A stretch of DNA of 64,000 bases from DATCMH01 sp036563505 (lineage in GTDB: Bacteria; Pseudomonadota; Alphaproteobacteria; Rhizobiales; Beijerinckiaceae). Both the position numbers and the translations under genes were made by a program. Positions 56,501 to 64,000 of this stretch are shown here, piece after piece; the stretch's first letter is position 1, and each line of letters opens with the position of its first letter. The notes under the pieces are model-generated. The model saw nothing but the letters and a program-made list of their open reading frames with translations. It did not search any database and had not been told where the DNA came from. The stretch lies in NCBI GenBank assembly GCA_036563505.1, contig DATCMH010000013.1, forward strand, positions 62,001 to 126,000, given 5' to 3'.

Positions 56501-56931
56501 CCCTCTCCCCGCGAGCGGGGAGAGGGCAGGGTGAGGGGGCGGTATGCGCGGTGCTGAAACCGTCAGGACGACTCGGGCGAGAGAGCTTCGTCGCGGTCAG
56601 ACCGAGGCTGAGGCGAAGCTGTGGCAGCGTCTGAAGGGCCGTCAGCTCGCCGGGCACAAATTCGTCCGTCAGGAGCCGATCGGACCCTACTATGCGGACT
56701 TCGCGTGCCGCGAAAGGCATCTGATCGTTGAGGCCGACGGCAGTCAGCACGCCGAGAGCCAGCACGATCAAGTCCGGGACGCTTGTCTTCGGTCGCGCGG
56801 TTACACCGTTCTGCGGTTCTGGAACCACGACATCCTGACGAACACCGACAGCGTTATCGATACGATCTACGCCTCGCTTCATCCTGAGCCGCCCCCTCAC
56901 CCCAACCCTCTCCCCGCTCGCGGGGAGAGGG
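56501..56931. mobile_element. DUF559 gene bounded by ~42-bp terminal inverted repeats
   Basis: Left end 56501-56542 and right end 56889-56931 are reverse complements except for about three positions near one end of the internal spacer. Each end contains a perfect hairpin (CCCTCTCCCCGC / GCGGGGAGAGGG) followed inward by CA/TTG-type bases and a G(T)GAGGGGGCGG stretch. The single gene between them starts 2 nt inside the left repeat and its stop lies just past the right repeat. The hairpin resembles type C repeats elsewhere in the window. No target-site duplication was visible. It sits between murC and murB. Mobility is inferred from the symmetry; no transposase is encoded. Confidence 0.65.
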
Positions 56932-56936
56932 GGTAA
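56544..56936 (+). CDS. DUF559 (PD-(D/E)XK/Vsr-like) endonuclease-like protein
   Basis: 130 residues. The core matches DUF559: TEAEAKLWQRLKGRQLAGHK, then FVRQEPIGPYYADFACRERH, then LIVEADGSQHAES and a CLRSRGYTVLRFWNHDIL segment. D52, E63 and D65 with Q68/H69 form a PD-(D/E)XK-like acidic set as in Vsr-type nucleases; activity is not shown. Residues about 116-129 (PPPHPNPLPARGER) are encoded by the right terminal repeat, so this tail is repeat-derived. The Shine-Dalgarno (GAGGGGGCGG) lies in the left repeat. Gene and repeats behave as one unit. Confidence 0.82.
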   Translation: MRGAETVRTTRARELRRGQTEAEAKLWQRLKGRQLAGHKFVRQEPIGPYYADFACRERHLIVEADGSQHAESQHDQVRDACLRSRGYTVLRFWNHDILTNTDSVIDTIYASLHPEPPPHPNPLPARGERG

Positions 56937-56942
56937 GTTCCC

Positions 56943-57875
56943 ATGACCTTCCCCGACATCACCCGCGACCTGCGCGCCCGGATGCCGGCCCTGCGCGGCG
57001 CGCTCAAAGCCAACGCGCCGACGGCGCCGCTCTCTTGGTTTCGCACCGGCGGGCCGGCGCAGGTTCTGTTCGAGCCTGCGGACGAGGCCGACCTCGCCCT
57101 GTTCCTCAACGAACGACCGGCCGACCTGCCGCTCCTCGTCGTCGGCCTCGGCTCGAACCTGCTGGTGCGTGATGGCGGGCTGCCCGGGGTCGTCATCCGC
57201 CTCGGCAAAGGATTTTCCGAGATCGCCGTCGAGGGCTTGCGGGTCCGCGCAGGCGCCGGCGCGCCGGATGTTAAGGTCGCCCGCGCGGCGGCGGAGGCCG
57301 GGATCGCGGGCCTGTCTTTCCTGCGCGGCATCCCCGGCGCGATCGGCGGCGCGCTGCGCATGAACGGCGGCGCTTACGGGGGCGAGGTGAAGGACGTGCT
57401 CGTCGAAGCCCGCGCCCTTGATAGGCAGGGCAGGGCGGTGACGCTGTCATTGGCCGAGATGGGCTTCACCTACCGCCACAGCGGGGCGTCCGACGACCTG
57501 ATTTTCGTCGAGGCCCTGTTCGAGGGGCAGCCCGGCGACCCGGCCGCGATCCTCGCCGAGATGAACGCCATCACCGAGGCGCGTCAGGCGACCCAGCCCG
57601 TCAACACCCGCACCGGCGGTTCCACCTTCAAGAACCCGCCCGGCCACAGGGCCTGGTCCCTCGTCGACGCCGCCGGCTGCCGCGGCCTGCGCCGCGGCGA
57701 CGCGCAGGTCTCCGAGCTCCACTGCAACTTCCTCATCAACCATGGCGGCGCGAGCGCTGCCGACATCGAAGGTTTGGGCGAAGAGGTCCGCCGCCGGGTG
57801 CGCGAGACATCGGGGGTCGAGCTCGAATGGGAGATCAAGCGGGTCGGGGTTGAGGCTCAAACAGGTAAAAGTTAG
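56943..57875 (+). CDS. murB: UDP-N-acetylenolpyruvylglucosamine reductase
   Basis: 310 residues, FAD enzyme making UDP-MurNAc, the substrate of MurC. The flavin site is VVGLGSNLLVRDGGLPGVVI, with GLSFLRGIPGAIGGALRMNG and the catalytic serine in TGGSTFKNP; a C-terminal Glu is near GVELEWEIK. Type I MurB (YSxxK-lacking N-terminus APLSWFRTGG). ATG 56943 is preceded by the purine-rich end of the DUF559 element (GGGGAGAGGGGG), which can serve as its Shine-Dalgarno. Its stop codon is the first base of the downstream TA operator. Confidence 0.96.
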   Translation: MTFPDITRDLRARMPALRGALKANAPTAPLSWFRTGGPAQVLFEPADEADLALFLNERPADLPLLVVGLGSNLLVRDGGLPGVVIRLGKGFSEIAVEGLRVRAGAGAPDVKVARAAAEAGIAGLSFLRGIPGAIGGALRMNGGAYGGEVKDVLVEARALDRQGRAVTLSLAEMGFTYRHSGASDDLIFVEALFEGQPGDPAAILAEMNAITEARQATQPVNTRTGGSTFKNPPGHRAWSLVDAAGCRGLRRGDAQVSELHCNFLINHGGASAADIEGLGEEVRRRVRETSGVELEWEIKRVGVEAQTGKS

Positions 57876-57899
57876 GATATACATTTGATATGTATATCC
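57875..57899 (+). promoter_or_regulatory. Perfect palindromic operator of the toxin-antitoxin pair
   Basis: GGATATACAT-TTGAT-ATGTATATCC, a perfect 10-bp inverted repeat with a 5-nt centre, A/T-rich in a G/C-rich region. It begins on the last base of the murB stop codon and is followed at once by AGGAG, the antitoxin's Shine-Dalgarno. A dimeric AbrB/MazE-like antitoxin would be expected to bind here, so the pair probably has its own repressed promoter inside the division cluster. Confidence 0.78.
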
Positions 57900-57910
57900 A
57901 GGAGCGTGGA

Positions 57911-58183
57911 ATGAAGGTGGCTCGCTGGGGCAACAGCCTCGCCGTTCGCTTGCCGAAGTCCTACGTCGACGCGCTCGAGCTGCGGGTAGGTGACGAGCTC
58001 AACATCCCGTGCGAGGCGATCCAGAAGGTCAGCACGGATCAAGAGCGCCGTGCCGAGGCTTTGCAGCGTTTGACGGAACTCAGCCAGCCCCTCCCGGTCG
58101 GCTTCACCTTCCGTCGCGATGAGCTGTACGAGGATCATCGCGGTGGCTTCGCGCGCGAGGCGGATGCCGCTGATGAGCCGTGA
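57911..58183 (+). CDS. AbrB/MazE-fold antitoxin
   Basis: 90 residues from ATG 57911 (AGGAG 6 nt upstream). KVARWGNSLAVRLPKSYVDA followed by LELRVGDELNI is the swapped-hairpin AbrB/MazE DNA-binding domain. The rest (PLPVGFTFRRDELYEDHRGG) is the toxin-binding tail. The pairing with a PIN toxin is the VapB-of-AbrB-type arrangement. ATG 57890 would start inside the operator and is less likely. The end overlaps the toxin start. Confidence 0.87.
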   Translation: MKVARWGNSLAVRLPKSYVDALELRVGDELNIPCEAIQKVSTDQERRAEALQRLTELSQPLPVGFTFRRDELYEDHRGGFAREADAADEP

Positions 58184-58589
58184 GGTTTTCCTCGACACGA
58201 ACGTGCTGATCTACGCTTTCGCGTCGTCTGATGTCCGCGAGGCTCGCGCGAAGGCCGTCGTCGCGAATGGCGGCCGTATCAGCGTGCAGGTCGTGAACGA
58301 GTTCATCGACGTGTCGCGCCGAAAACGCGGGTGGAGTTGGGATCGTGTCGAGCAAACCTTGGAGGTGGTTCATGGCCTGGTCGGACGGCCACTCTCCCTT
58401 ACCGACGAAACCTATCGCTTGGCGATCAGGATCGCGCGTGACCACGGCTTCCGCATCTACGACAGCCTGATCATCAGCGCGGCTAAGCTTGCTGGCTGCA
58501 CGGTCGTGATGTCGGAAGACATGCAGGCGAGGCAGGTTGTGGAGGGCGTCGAAATCCGCAATCCGTTCATGTCGCCGGATGCAGCTTAA
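58173..58589 (+). CDS. PIN-domain toxin (VapC-like)
   Basis: 138 residues from ATG 58173 (ATG 58164 also possible). PIN acidic residues are D8 (VFLDTNVLIYAF), E43 (QVVNEFIDVSRRK), D97 (IYDSLIISAAKLAG) and D116 (MSEDMQARQVV). Predicted RNase toxin neutralised by the gene just upstream, whose stop lies 11 nt inside this gene. It is a different subfamily from the vapBC at 36.0-36.6 kb (AbrB-type rather than RHH antitoxin). It separates murB from ddl. Confidence 0.88.
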   Translation: MSREVFLDTNVLIYAFASSDVREARAKAVVANGGRISVQVVNEFIDVSRRKRGWSWDRVEQTLEVVHGLVGRPLSLTDETYRLAIRIARDHGFRIYDSLIISAAKLAGCTVVMSEDMQARQVVEGVEIRNPFMSPDAA

Positions 58590-58687
58590 AGGCCAACGCT
58601 TCGATGATGCGAACGTAGGCTCTCCAGCAAATTGGCTGACCAGCCCTAACCTTACTCTGAGCAATGCCGGGACGTTAAGGAGCCCCC

Positions 58688-59611
58688 ATGTCCAAGCACG
58701 TCGCAGTTTTGATGGGCGGGTGGTCCGCCGAGCGCTCCGTGTCGCTCTCCACCGGCACCGCCTGCGCCGCGGCGCTGGAGAGCGTGGGCTACCAGGTGAC
58801 CCGGGTCGACGTGCAGCGCGACATCGCGTCGGTTCTAGCCGAGCTGAAGCCCGACGTCGCCTTCAATGCCCTGCACGGGCTGTTCGGTGAGGATGGCACG
58901 ATCCAAGGTCTGCTCGAGATCCTGGGCATCCCCTACACCCATTCAGGCGTGCTCGCCTCGGCCCTCGCCGTTAAGAAAGATCAAGCCAAAGTCGTCATGA
59001 AGGCGGCCGGCGTGACCGTTCCCGATGGCTTTACGATCGATCGTCACGAAGCGGCCAAGCGCCATGTCCTGCCGCCGCCCTACGTCGTTAAGCCGATCAG
59101 CGAGGGCTCTTCGCTCGGCGTCATCATCGTGCGCGAGGACCGCACCCATCCGCCTCAGGAGCTCGGTCGCGAGGACTGGGCTTACGGCGATCAAGTGCTT
59201 GTCGAACCTTACATTCCCGGCCGCGAGCTCACCTGCGCTGTGATGGGGAACAAGGCGCTTGGCGTCATCGACATCCGGCCCGCCACGGGCCTCTTCTACG
59301 ACTTCGACGCCAAGTACGCGAAAGGCGGATCGATCCACGTCCTGCCGGCCGAAATTAAACCGAATATTTACCAACAGGTCCAAGAGTTGGCGTTAACGGC
59401 GCATCAAGCTCTCGGTTGCCGAGGCGTCAGCCGTGCGGACCTTCGTTACGACGACACGCCCGGCGGAACCGGGCAGGTCGTGGTGCTGGAGGTCAACACG
59501 CAGCCCGGCATGACCGAGACGAGCCTGGTGCCTGAACTCGCGGCGCATGCCGGCTACTCGTTCGGTGAGCTTGTCAGATGGATGGTGGAGGACGCTACCT
59601 GCGACCGGTGA
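58688..59611 (+). CDS. ddl: D-alanine--D-alanine ligase
   Basis: 307 residues, ATP-grasp enzyme making the D-Ala-D-Ala used by MurF. VAVLMGGWSAERSVSLSTG, FNALHGLFGEDGTIQGLLEI, VVKPISEGSSLGV, GRELTCAVMG and VLEVNTQPGMTETSLVPE are diagnostic. Its codon use is visibly more A/T-rich than its neighbours (for example around 59340-59400, near 50% GC), which may point to replacement by transfer. The gene follows the TA pair after 98 nt, and its 3' end overlaps ftsQ by 34 nt. Confidence 0.96.
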   Translation: MSKHVAVLMGGWSAERSVSLSTGTACAAALESVGYQVTRVDVQRDIASVLAELKPDVAFNALHGLFGEDGTIQGLLEILGIPYTHSGVLASALAVKKDQAKVVMKAAGVTVPDGFTIDRHEAAKRHVLPPPYVVKPISEGSSLGVIIVREDRTHPPQELGREDWAYGDQVLVEPYIPGRELTCAVMGNKALGVIDIRPATGLFYDFDAKYAKGGSIHVLPAEIKPNIYQQVQELALTAHQALGCRGVSRADLRYDDTPGGTGQVVVLEVNTQPGMTETSLVPELAAHAGYSFGELVRWMVEDATCDR

Positions 59612-60546
59612 CCGCCGGGGCCTATGGCCCCGGGGCCGCGTCCAGCGTCTTCGCGCCCTTCTTCGGCGACCGGCCGCTTCTTAGCCGCTTCTCCCTCCGT
59701 TCTCCTCTGCGCCGCCGCTCGGTGGCGGTGCCGGTCGCCCACCGCCTGCCCCGACTCCTCGGCACGGGCCTCGTCGCCCTGTTCTTCGCCGGCGTGGGCA
59801 CGACGGGAGCGATCTACGGCGGCCACTACCAGGATTTCCGTCAAGTCTACGGCGAGCCCTACAACGCGCTGGCCCGCCTCGTCGGGCTCGGCGTCGAGCG
59901 GGTGACCATCGCCGGCGTCGCCCAGCTCACCGAGCGCGAGGTGCTCCAGGCGGCCGGCATCACGACGACGGGCTCGCTGCCCTTCCTGGATGCCGCCGAC
60001 GCCCGGACGCGCCTTGAGCGCATCCCGCTCGTCAAGAGCGCCTCGGTGCGCAAGATCTTCCCCCAGGACGTGGTGGTGACGCTCACCGAGCGCGAGCCGC
60101 ATGCCCTGTGGCAGCGCGGCGGCGAACTTTTCGTCATCGCCGCCGACGGCACGGTCATCGACCTCATGCAGGACGCGCGCTTCGCGACCCTGCCCCTCGT
60201 CGTCGGCGACGAGGCCAACGCCCGCACCCGCGACTACCTCGCCCTCCTCGAGGCGGCGGGGCCGCTGAAAGGGCGCATCCGCGCCGGCACCCTGGTGTCG
60301 GGCCGGCGCTGGACCCTCAAGATGGACAACGGCGTCGACGTGCGCCTGCCCGAGCTCGGTGCGGCCGAGGCGCTTGCCCGCCTCGTGAAGCTCGAGCGCG
60401 AGCAGAAGATCCTCGGGCGCGACCTCATCGCGATCGACCTGCGCATGCCCGACCGGGTGGTGGTCCGCCTCACGGAAGAGGCGGCCTCCGCCCGCGCCGA
60501 AGCCGTCAAGAAGAAGCCGACCCGCGGCAAGGGGATCGAAACGTGA
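59578..60546 (+). CDS. ftsQ: Cell division protein FtsQ
   Basis: 322 residues. MDGGGRYLRPV is a common alphaproteobacterial FtsQ start, which fixes ATG 59578 even though it overlaps ddl by 34 nt. A membrane helix at about 60-80 (LLGTGLVALFFAGVGTTGAI), then the POTRA domain (VERVTIAGVAQLTEREVLQA) and the beta domain (LVKSASVRKIFPQDVVVTLT, EREPHALWQ). It binds FtsB/FtsL at the septum. The Lys-rich tail (KKKPTRGKGIET) overlaps the ftsA GTG by 4 nt. Confidence 0.95.
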   Translation: MDGGGRYLRPVTAGAYGPGAASSVFAPFFGDRPLLSRFSLRSPLRRRSVAVPVAHRLPRLLGTGLVALFFAGVGTTGAIYGGHYQDFRQVYGEPYNALARLVGLGVERVTIAGVAQLTEREVLQAAGITTTGSLPFLDAADARTRLERIPLVKSASVRKIFPQDVVVTLTEREPHALWQRGGELFVIAADGTVIDLMQDARFATLPLVVGDEANARTRDYLALLEAAGPLKGRIRAGTLVSGRRWTLKMDNGVDVRLPELGAAEALARLVKLEREQKILGRDLIAIDLRMPDRVVVRLTEEAASARAEAVKKKPTRGKGIET

Positions 60547-61868
60547 CCCTCGTCAACCACGGCCTGACCCCGCGGCTCAAGCCGCTCTCGGCGCGCCGCA
60601 GCGCCACCCTCTCCGTGCTGGATATCGGCACGAGCAAGGTGGTCTGCCTCGTGGCGCAGCTCCATCCCATCGAGCAGTTCGAGACCCTGCGCGGGCGCAC
60701 CCATCTCGCCCGCATCATCGGCATCGGCCATCAGCGGTCGCTCGGCGTGAAGGGCGGTGCGATCGTCGATCTGGAGGCCGCTGAGACGGCGATCCGCCAG
60801 GCGGTCCACGCGGCCGAACGCATGGCCAAGGTCGAGATCCAGTCGGTGATCGTGAACATCACCGGCGGCCGGCTCCTGTCGCAGCATTTCGAGGCCCAGA
60901 TCCCGGTCCGCAACGGGCCCGTGAGCGCGGGCGACCTGCACCGGGTGCTCGAGAACGCGAGCAATCACTCGCTGCGCCCCGGGCGGGCGGTGCTGCACGC
61001 GCTTCCCACGGGCTTCTCCCTCGACGCTCAGCCCCACATCGTCGATCCGACGGGGATGATCGGGGACAAGCTCGGCGTCGACCTTCACGTGCTGACCGCG
61101 GAGGCTGCCGCCGCGCGCAACCTGATGCTCGCCGTCGAGCGCTGCCATCTCGGCGTTGAGGCCGTCATCGCCACACCCTACGCGTCGGGTCTCTCGGCCC
61201 TCGTCGACGACGAGGCGGAGATGGGCTGCGCCGTCGTCGACATGGGCGGGGGCACGACGAGCGTCGGCGTCTTCGCCGCCGGCCACCTCGTGCACGCCGA
61301 CGCGGTCGCGGTGGGTGGCCATCACGTGACGATGGACATCGCCCGCGGCCTCACCACCCGGGTGGCGGCGGCCGAGCGGCTCAAAACCCTCTATGGCTCC
61401 TGCATCACCTCGGCCTCCGACGACCGCGACATCATCGCGGTGCCTCAGGTCGACGAGGATGAGCGGGACGTGCCGAACCACCTGCCGAAATCGCACCTCA
61501 CCCGCATCATCAGGCCGCGGGTCGAGGAGATCGTCGAACTCGTCCGCGACCGGCTGAAAGGGGCGGGCTTCGCCGCCCAGGCCGGGCGCCGCGTGGTGCT
61601 CACGGGGGGCGCGAGCCAGCTCGTGGGCCTCCCCGAGGTCGCGCGCCGCATCCTCCAGGGCCAGGTCCGCATTGGCCGGCCCCTGGGAATCAAGGGTCTG
61701 CCCGAAGCCGCGAAGGGTCCTGCCTTCTCGGCCGCGGTCGGGCTTCTCGTCTACCCGCAGGTCGCCCACGCGGAGCATTTCGAGCCGCGCTCGGGCGGGG
61801 CTTTCGCGGGGACCGGAACCGACGGCTACCTCTCGCGGGTGGGTCGCTGGATTCGGGAGAGTTTTTGA
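60543..61868 (+). CDS. ftsA: Cell division protein FtsA
   Basis: 441 residues, actin-like ATPase tethering FtsZ to the membrane. Phosphate loop LSVLDIGTSKVVCLVA, SHS2 1C domain, GCAVVDMGGGTTSVGVFAAG (phosphate 2), VVLTGGASQLVGLPEVAR (adenosine) and a C-terminal amphipathic helix (YLSRVGRWIRESF). GTG 60543 overlaps the ftsQ stop. All motifs are intact. Confidence 0.96.
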   Translation: MTLVNHGLTPRLKPLSARRSATLSVLDIGTSKVVCLVAQLHPIEQFETLRGRTHLARIIGIGHQRSLGVKGGAIVDLEAAETAIRQAVHAAERMAKVEIQSVIVNITGGRLLSQHFEAQIPVRNGPVSAGDLHRVLENASNHSLRPGRAVLHALPTGFSLDAQPHIVDPTGMIGDKLGVDLHVLTAEAAAARNLMLAVERCHLGVEAVIATPYASGLSALVDDEAEMGCAVVDMGGGTTSVGVFAAGHLVHADAVAVGGHHVTMDIARGLTTRVAAAERLKTLYGSCITSASDDRDIIAVPQVDEDERDVPNHLPKSHLTRIIRPRVEEIVELVRDRLKGAGFAAQAGRRVVLTGGASQLVGLPEVARRILQGQVRIGRPLGIKGLPEAAKGPAFSAAVGLLVYPQVAHAEHFEPRSGGAFAGTGTDGYLSRVGRWIRESF

Positions 61869-61980
61869 ACCGTTGCATCGCGCTCGGCCGGAGCGGGGAG
61901 CGTTCCGGACAACGTGATCTTGAGCCGCGCCGGTCCGGCGCAGTTTGAAGTGTAAATGGCCACGAAGGGGCTAAGGGACC

Positions 61981-63699
61981 ATGGCAATCAGTCTGCAAGC
62001 GCCGGACATCCGGGAACTCAAGCCGCGCATCACCGTGTTCGGGGTCGGCGGCGCCGGCGGCAACGCCGTCAACAACATGATCGACTCAGGCCTCATGGGC
62101 TGCGAGTTCGTGGTCGCGAACACCGACGCCCAGGCGCTCACCTCGTCGCGGGCCGAGCGCATCATCCAGATGGGCCTCGGCGTGACTGAGGGCCTCGGCG
62201 CCGGCTCGCAGCCGGAGGTCGGCCGCGCGGCTGCCGAAGAGGTGATCGACGAAATCCGTGATCAGCTCTCGGGCGCTCACATGGCCTTCATCACCGCCGG
62301 CATGGGCGGCGGCACGGGCACGGGAGCCGCGCCCGTCATCGCCCGCACGGCTCGGGACATGGGCATCCTCACGGTGGGCGTCGTCACGAAGCCCTTCCAG
62401 TTCGAGGGCCTGCGCCGCATGCGCGTGGCGGAAGCCGGCGTGGACGAGCTCCAGGCGGCGGTCGACACCCTCATCGTCATCCCGAACCAGAACCTGTTCC
62501 GGGTGGCCAACGAGAAGACCACCTTCGCCGACGCCTTCGCGATGGCCGACCAGGTGCTCTACTCGGGCGTCGCCTGCATCACGGACCTGATGGTCAAGGA
62601 AGGCCTCATCAATCTCGACTTCGCCGACGTGCGCGCGATCATGCGCGGCATGGGCAAGGCCATGATGGGCACGGGCGAGGCCTCGGGCGAGAAGCGCGCC
62701 AACCGCGCTGCGGAAGCCGCCATCGCCAACCCCCTCCTCGACGACGTGTCGATGAAGGGCGCGCGGGGGCTGCTCATCTCGATCACCGGCGGCCACGACC
62801 TCACCCTCTACGAGCTCGACGAGGCGGCGACCCGAATCCGCGAAGAGGTCGACCAGGAAGCCAACATCATCCTGGGCGCCACCTTCGACCCGAGCCTCGA
62901 GGGCACGATCCGCGTTTCCGTCGTCGCGACGGGGATCGACCAGGCGCTCATCACGCAGGGCAACGAGCTCTCCGCCACGGAGCAGCGGATCGCGGAGGTG
63001 GCCGAGCGGCTGCGCGCCGAGGCTCGCGCCCGCGCCACCCAGACCGTGCCGACCTTTCGCGCCGCGCCCGCCGAGATCGTGACCCGGACGCCGGAGCCCG
63101 CGCCGGAGCCTATCCCGGCCCCGATGCCGGCGCCCATCCCGACTCCCGCCGTGCTGCGCGACGAGATGACGATCACCCCGACCCAGCCGCGTCAGGCGAT
63201 GGCCTACGAGATGCCGGCCCCGGTCGAGGCCGCTCCTGCGATGGAAGCGGCTCTCTCGACCGAGCCGTTCATCCCGCCGGCGCCGGAGCGCGCGGTCCTG
63301 CGCCAGCCGCGCATGCCGCGCATCGACGAGCTGCCGATGCCGGCTCAGGCGCAGATCCGCGCCCAGGCCGAGGGTTCGGCCCCGATGGATCAGAAGCGCA
63401 TGCCGCTTCTGAAGCGCCTGGCGACCGTCGGCTTCGGCCGCAAGGACGAGGCCGGCACCCCGGCTCCCGTCGAGGCGCCCCGTCCCATCGTCGAGCCCCA
63501 GGTTCGGCCCCCGATCGCTCCGGCGGCTCCTCCGTCGTCGGTTCATCAGGACTACGTGAAGCGCCCGGTTCAGCCGCAGGGCTACCGCCCGGCGCAGGGC
63601 AACCTCGATCCGCAGGGTCGCGCGGTGCCGCAGCCGCGCGGCTTCGAGGACGACCAGCTCGAGATCCCGGCTTTCCTCCGGCGGAGCTCGACGAATTAA
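61981..63699 (+). CDS. ftsZ: Cell division GTPase FtsZ
   Basis: 572 residues. The tubulin-like core starts ITVFGVGGAGGNAVNNMIDS; the GTP signature GGGTGTGAAPVIAR is at about 109-122. A long disordered linker (about 340-555), rich in Pro, Ala and Glu (PAPEPIPAPMPAPIPTP), ends in the conserved C-terminal peptide DDQLEIPAFLRR that binds FtsA. Linkers of this length are usual in Alphaproteobacteria. It lies 112 nt after ftsA, so it may also have its own promoter, and it is followed by a strong terminator. Confidence 0.98.
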   Translation: MAISLQAPDIRELKPRITVFGVGGAGGNAVNNMIDSGLMGCEFVVANTDAQALTSSRAERIIQMGLGVTEGLGAGSQPEVGRAAAEEVIDEIRDQLSGAHMAFITAGMGGGTGTGAAPVIARTARDMGILTVGVVTKPFQFEGLRRMRVAEAGVDELQAAVDTLIVIPNQNLFRVANEKTTFADAFAMADQVLYSGVACITDLMVKEGLINLDFADVRAIMRGMGKAMMGTGEASGEKRANRAAEAAIANPLLDDVSMKGARGLLISITGGHDLTLYELDEAATRIREEVDQEANIILGATFDPSLEGTIRVSVVATGIDQALITQGNELSATEQRIAEVAERLRAEARARATQTVPTFRAAPAEIVTRTPEPAPEPIPAPMPAPIPTPAVLRDEMTITPTQPRQAMAYEMPAPVEAAPAMEAALSTEPFIPPAPERAVLRQPRMPRIDELPMPAQAQIRAQAEGSAPMDQKRMPLLKRLATVGFGRKDEAGTPAPVEAPRPIVEPQVRPPIAPAAPPSSVHQDYVKRPVQPQGYRPAQGNLDPQGRAVPQPRGFEDDQLEIPAFLRRSSTN

Positions 63700-63722
63700 G
63701 GCAGACTGACGGCACGCGCCAG

Positions 63723-63760
63723 AAACGCCCCCGGACGGGTCCGTCCGGGGGCGTTTCGCG
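63723..63760 (+). terminator. Terminator closing the division cluster
   Basis: Perfect 15-bp stem AAACGCCCCCGGACG / CGTCCGGGGGCGTTT with a 4-nt loop, 23 nt after ftsZ. The A/T ends make it able to act in both directions. Confidence 0.88.
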
Positions 63761-63844
63761 TTCAGGGAAACATAATCAATTCAGTCTCTTAATTGCGGCT
63801 GAGGGACGCCCGAACGGCTGTAACACAGCGTAAGAAAGCGTGAT

Positions 63845-63873
63845 TTGGTTTGCTGCACCGCCGCGACTATGGT
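63845..63873 (+). promoter_or_regulatory. Promoter for the gene beyond the window
   Basis: TTGGTT (63845-63850), 17-nt spacer, TATGGT (63868-63873), in a locally A/T-richer stretch after the ftsZ terminator. In related genomes lpxC often follows ftsZ, but its coding start is not within the window. The ATG at 63869 is part of the -10 box and opens only 13 codons. Confidence 0.5.
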
Positions 63874-64000
63874 GCGCTCACGTCAAAAAAAGGGCACCAC
63901 CGCACGGTGACGGGCGGTCGGACCAAGGGGCTCAAACAGCGGTCAGGACATTCGGCGGCTCGCATCCAGCGGCCGCGCGGGACGCGCTTGGCCGAGGTTG
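63874..64000. other. Leader or 5' end of next gene, unassigned
   Basis: A frame from GTG 63906 is open to the window end, but its translation (VTGGRTKGLKQRSGHSAARI...) matches nothing I recognise. It may be leader or non-coding. Confidence 0.25.

Noticed and set aside
56891..56936. Pro/Arg-rich C-terminal tail of the DUF559 protein as a functional motif
   Set aside because: It is the translation of the right terminal repeat; similar peptides arise wherever this palindrome is read in this frame.
63869..63910. 13-codon frame after ftsZ as a leader peptide
   Set aside because: Its ATG is within the -10 box of a good promoter, so it would precede or coincide with the transcription start.

Overview
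The window is a contiguous piece of a high-GC alphaproteobacterial chromosome. Several things point to the order Hyphomicrobiales (Rhizobiales), plausibly near Methylobacteriaceae, but no genus can be fixed: a gene-transfer-agent (GTA) tail cluster, a FeuP/FeuQ-type two-component system, class I PHA synthase, a DUF6894 protein, an FtsZ with a long Pro-rich linker, and an mraZ-to-ftsZ cluster preceded by rnpB. Most genes are ordinary core genes. Accessory material is confined to small insertions and to a dense family of intergenic palindromic repeats.

Layout. 1-9.05 kb: distal end of a GTA/prophage-like tail cluster (distal tail protein, hub, NlpC/P60 peptidase, large central-fibre/host-specificity protein, DUF2793 protein). 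A small AT-richer accessory patch interrupts it (DUF1902 antitoxin-like gene, hicA remnant, DUF6894 gene). 9.1-11.5 kb: PepSY-like periplasmic protein, response regulator and sensor kinase. 11.5-14.5 kb: a four-PAS GGDEF-EAL protein, divergent from alaS (14.7-17.3 kb). 17.5-26.9 kb: DUF5872 protein, argC, FAH-family enzyme, FadL porin, GST-like protein, phaC, a lipoprotein and an aminotransferase. 26.9-29 kb: SPW membrane protein, then a His-rich exported protein, a DUF305 protein and cytochrome c', probably a metal/copper group. 29.2-35.1 kb: methionine operon (ArsR-methyltransferase regulator of SahR type, metF, metH) behind a promoter with a perfect palindromic operator. 35.2-42.5 kb: Omp25-like porin, VapBC pair, split MacAB-type exporter, AmpD-like amidase, DjlA-like co-chaperone and glycine-zipper lipoprotein. 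42.7-43.1 kb: RNase P RNA.

43.4-63.7 kb holds the whole division and cell wall cluster on one strand: mraZ-rsmH-ftsL-ftsI-murE-murF-mraY-murD-ftsW-murG-murC-murB-ddl-ftsQ-ftsA-ftsZ. Genes mostly overlap by 4 nt or are tightly packed. It makes lipid II from UDP-MurNAc precursors and builds the septal machine. Three breaks interrupt the packing: a palindromic repeat between mraY and murD, a DUF559 endonuclease-like gene bounded by near-identical ~42-bp terminal inverted repeats between murC and murB, and a PIN toxin-antitoxin pair with a perfect operator between murB and ddl.

The most interesting signal is the link between the dispersed palindromic repeats (at least nine loci) and the DUF559 gene. 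Its terminal repeats belong to the same family, encode the protein's C-terminal tail and appear to supply Shine-Dalgarno sequences, so it looks like a small mobile unit adapted to sit silently inside an operon. No CRISPR array, tRNA, rRNA or classical insertion sequence was seen.
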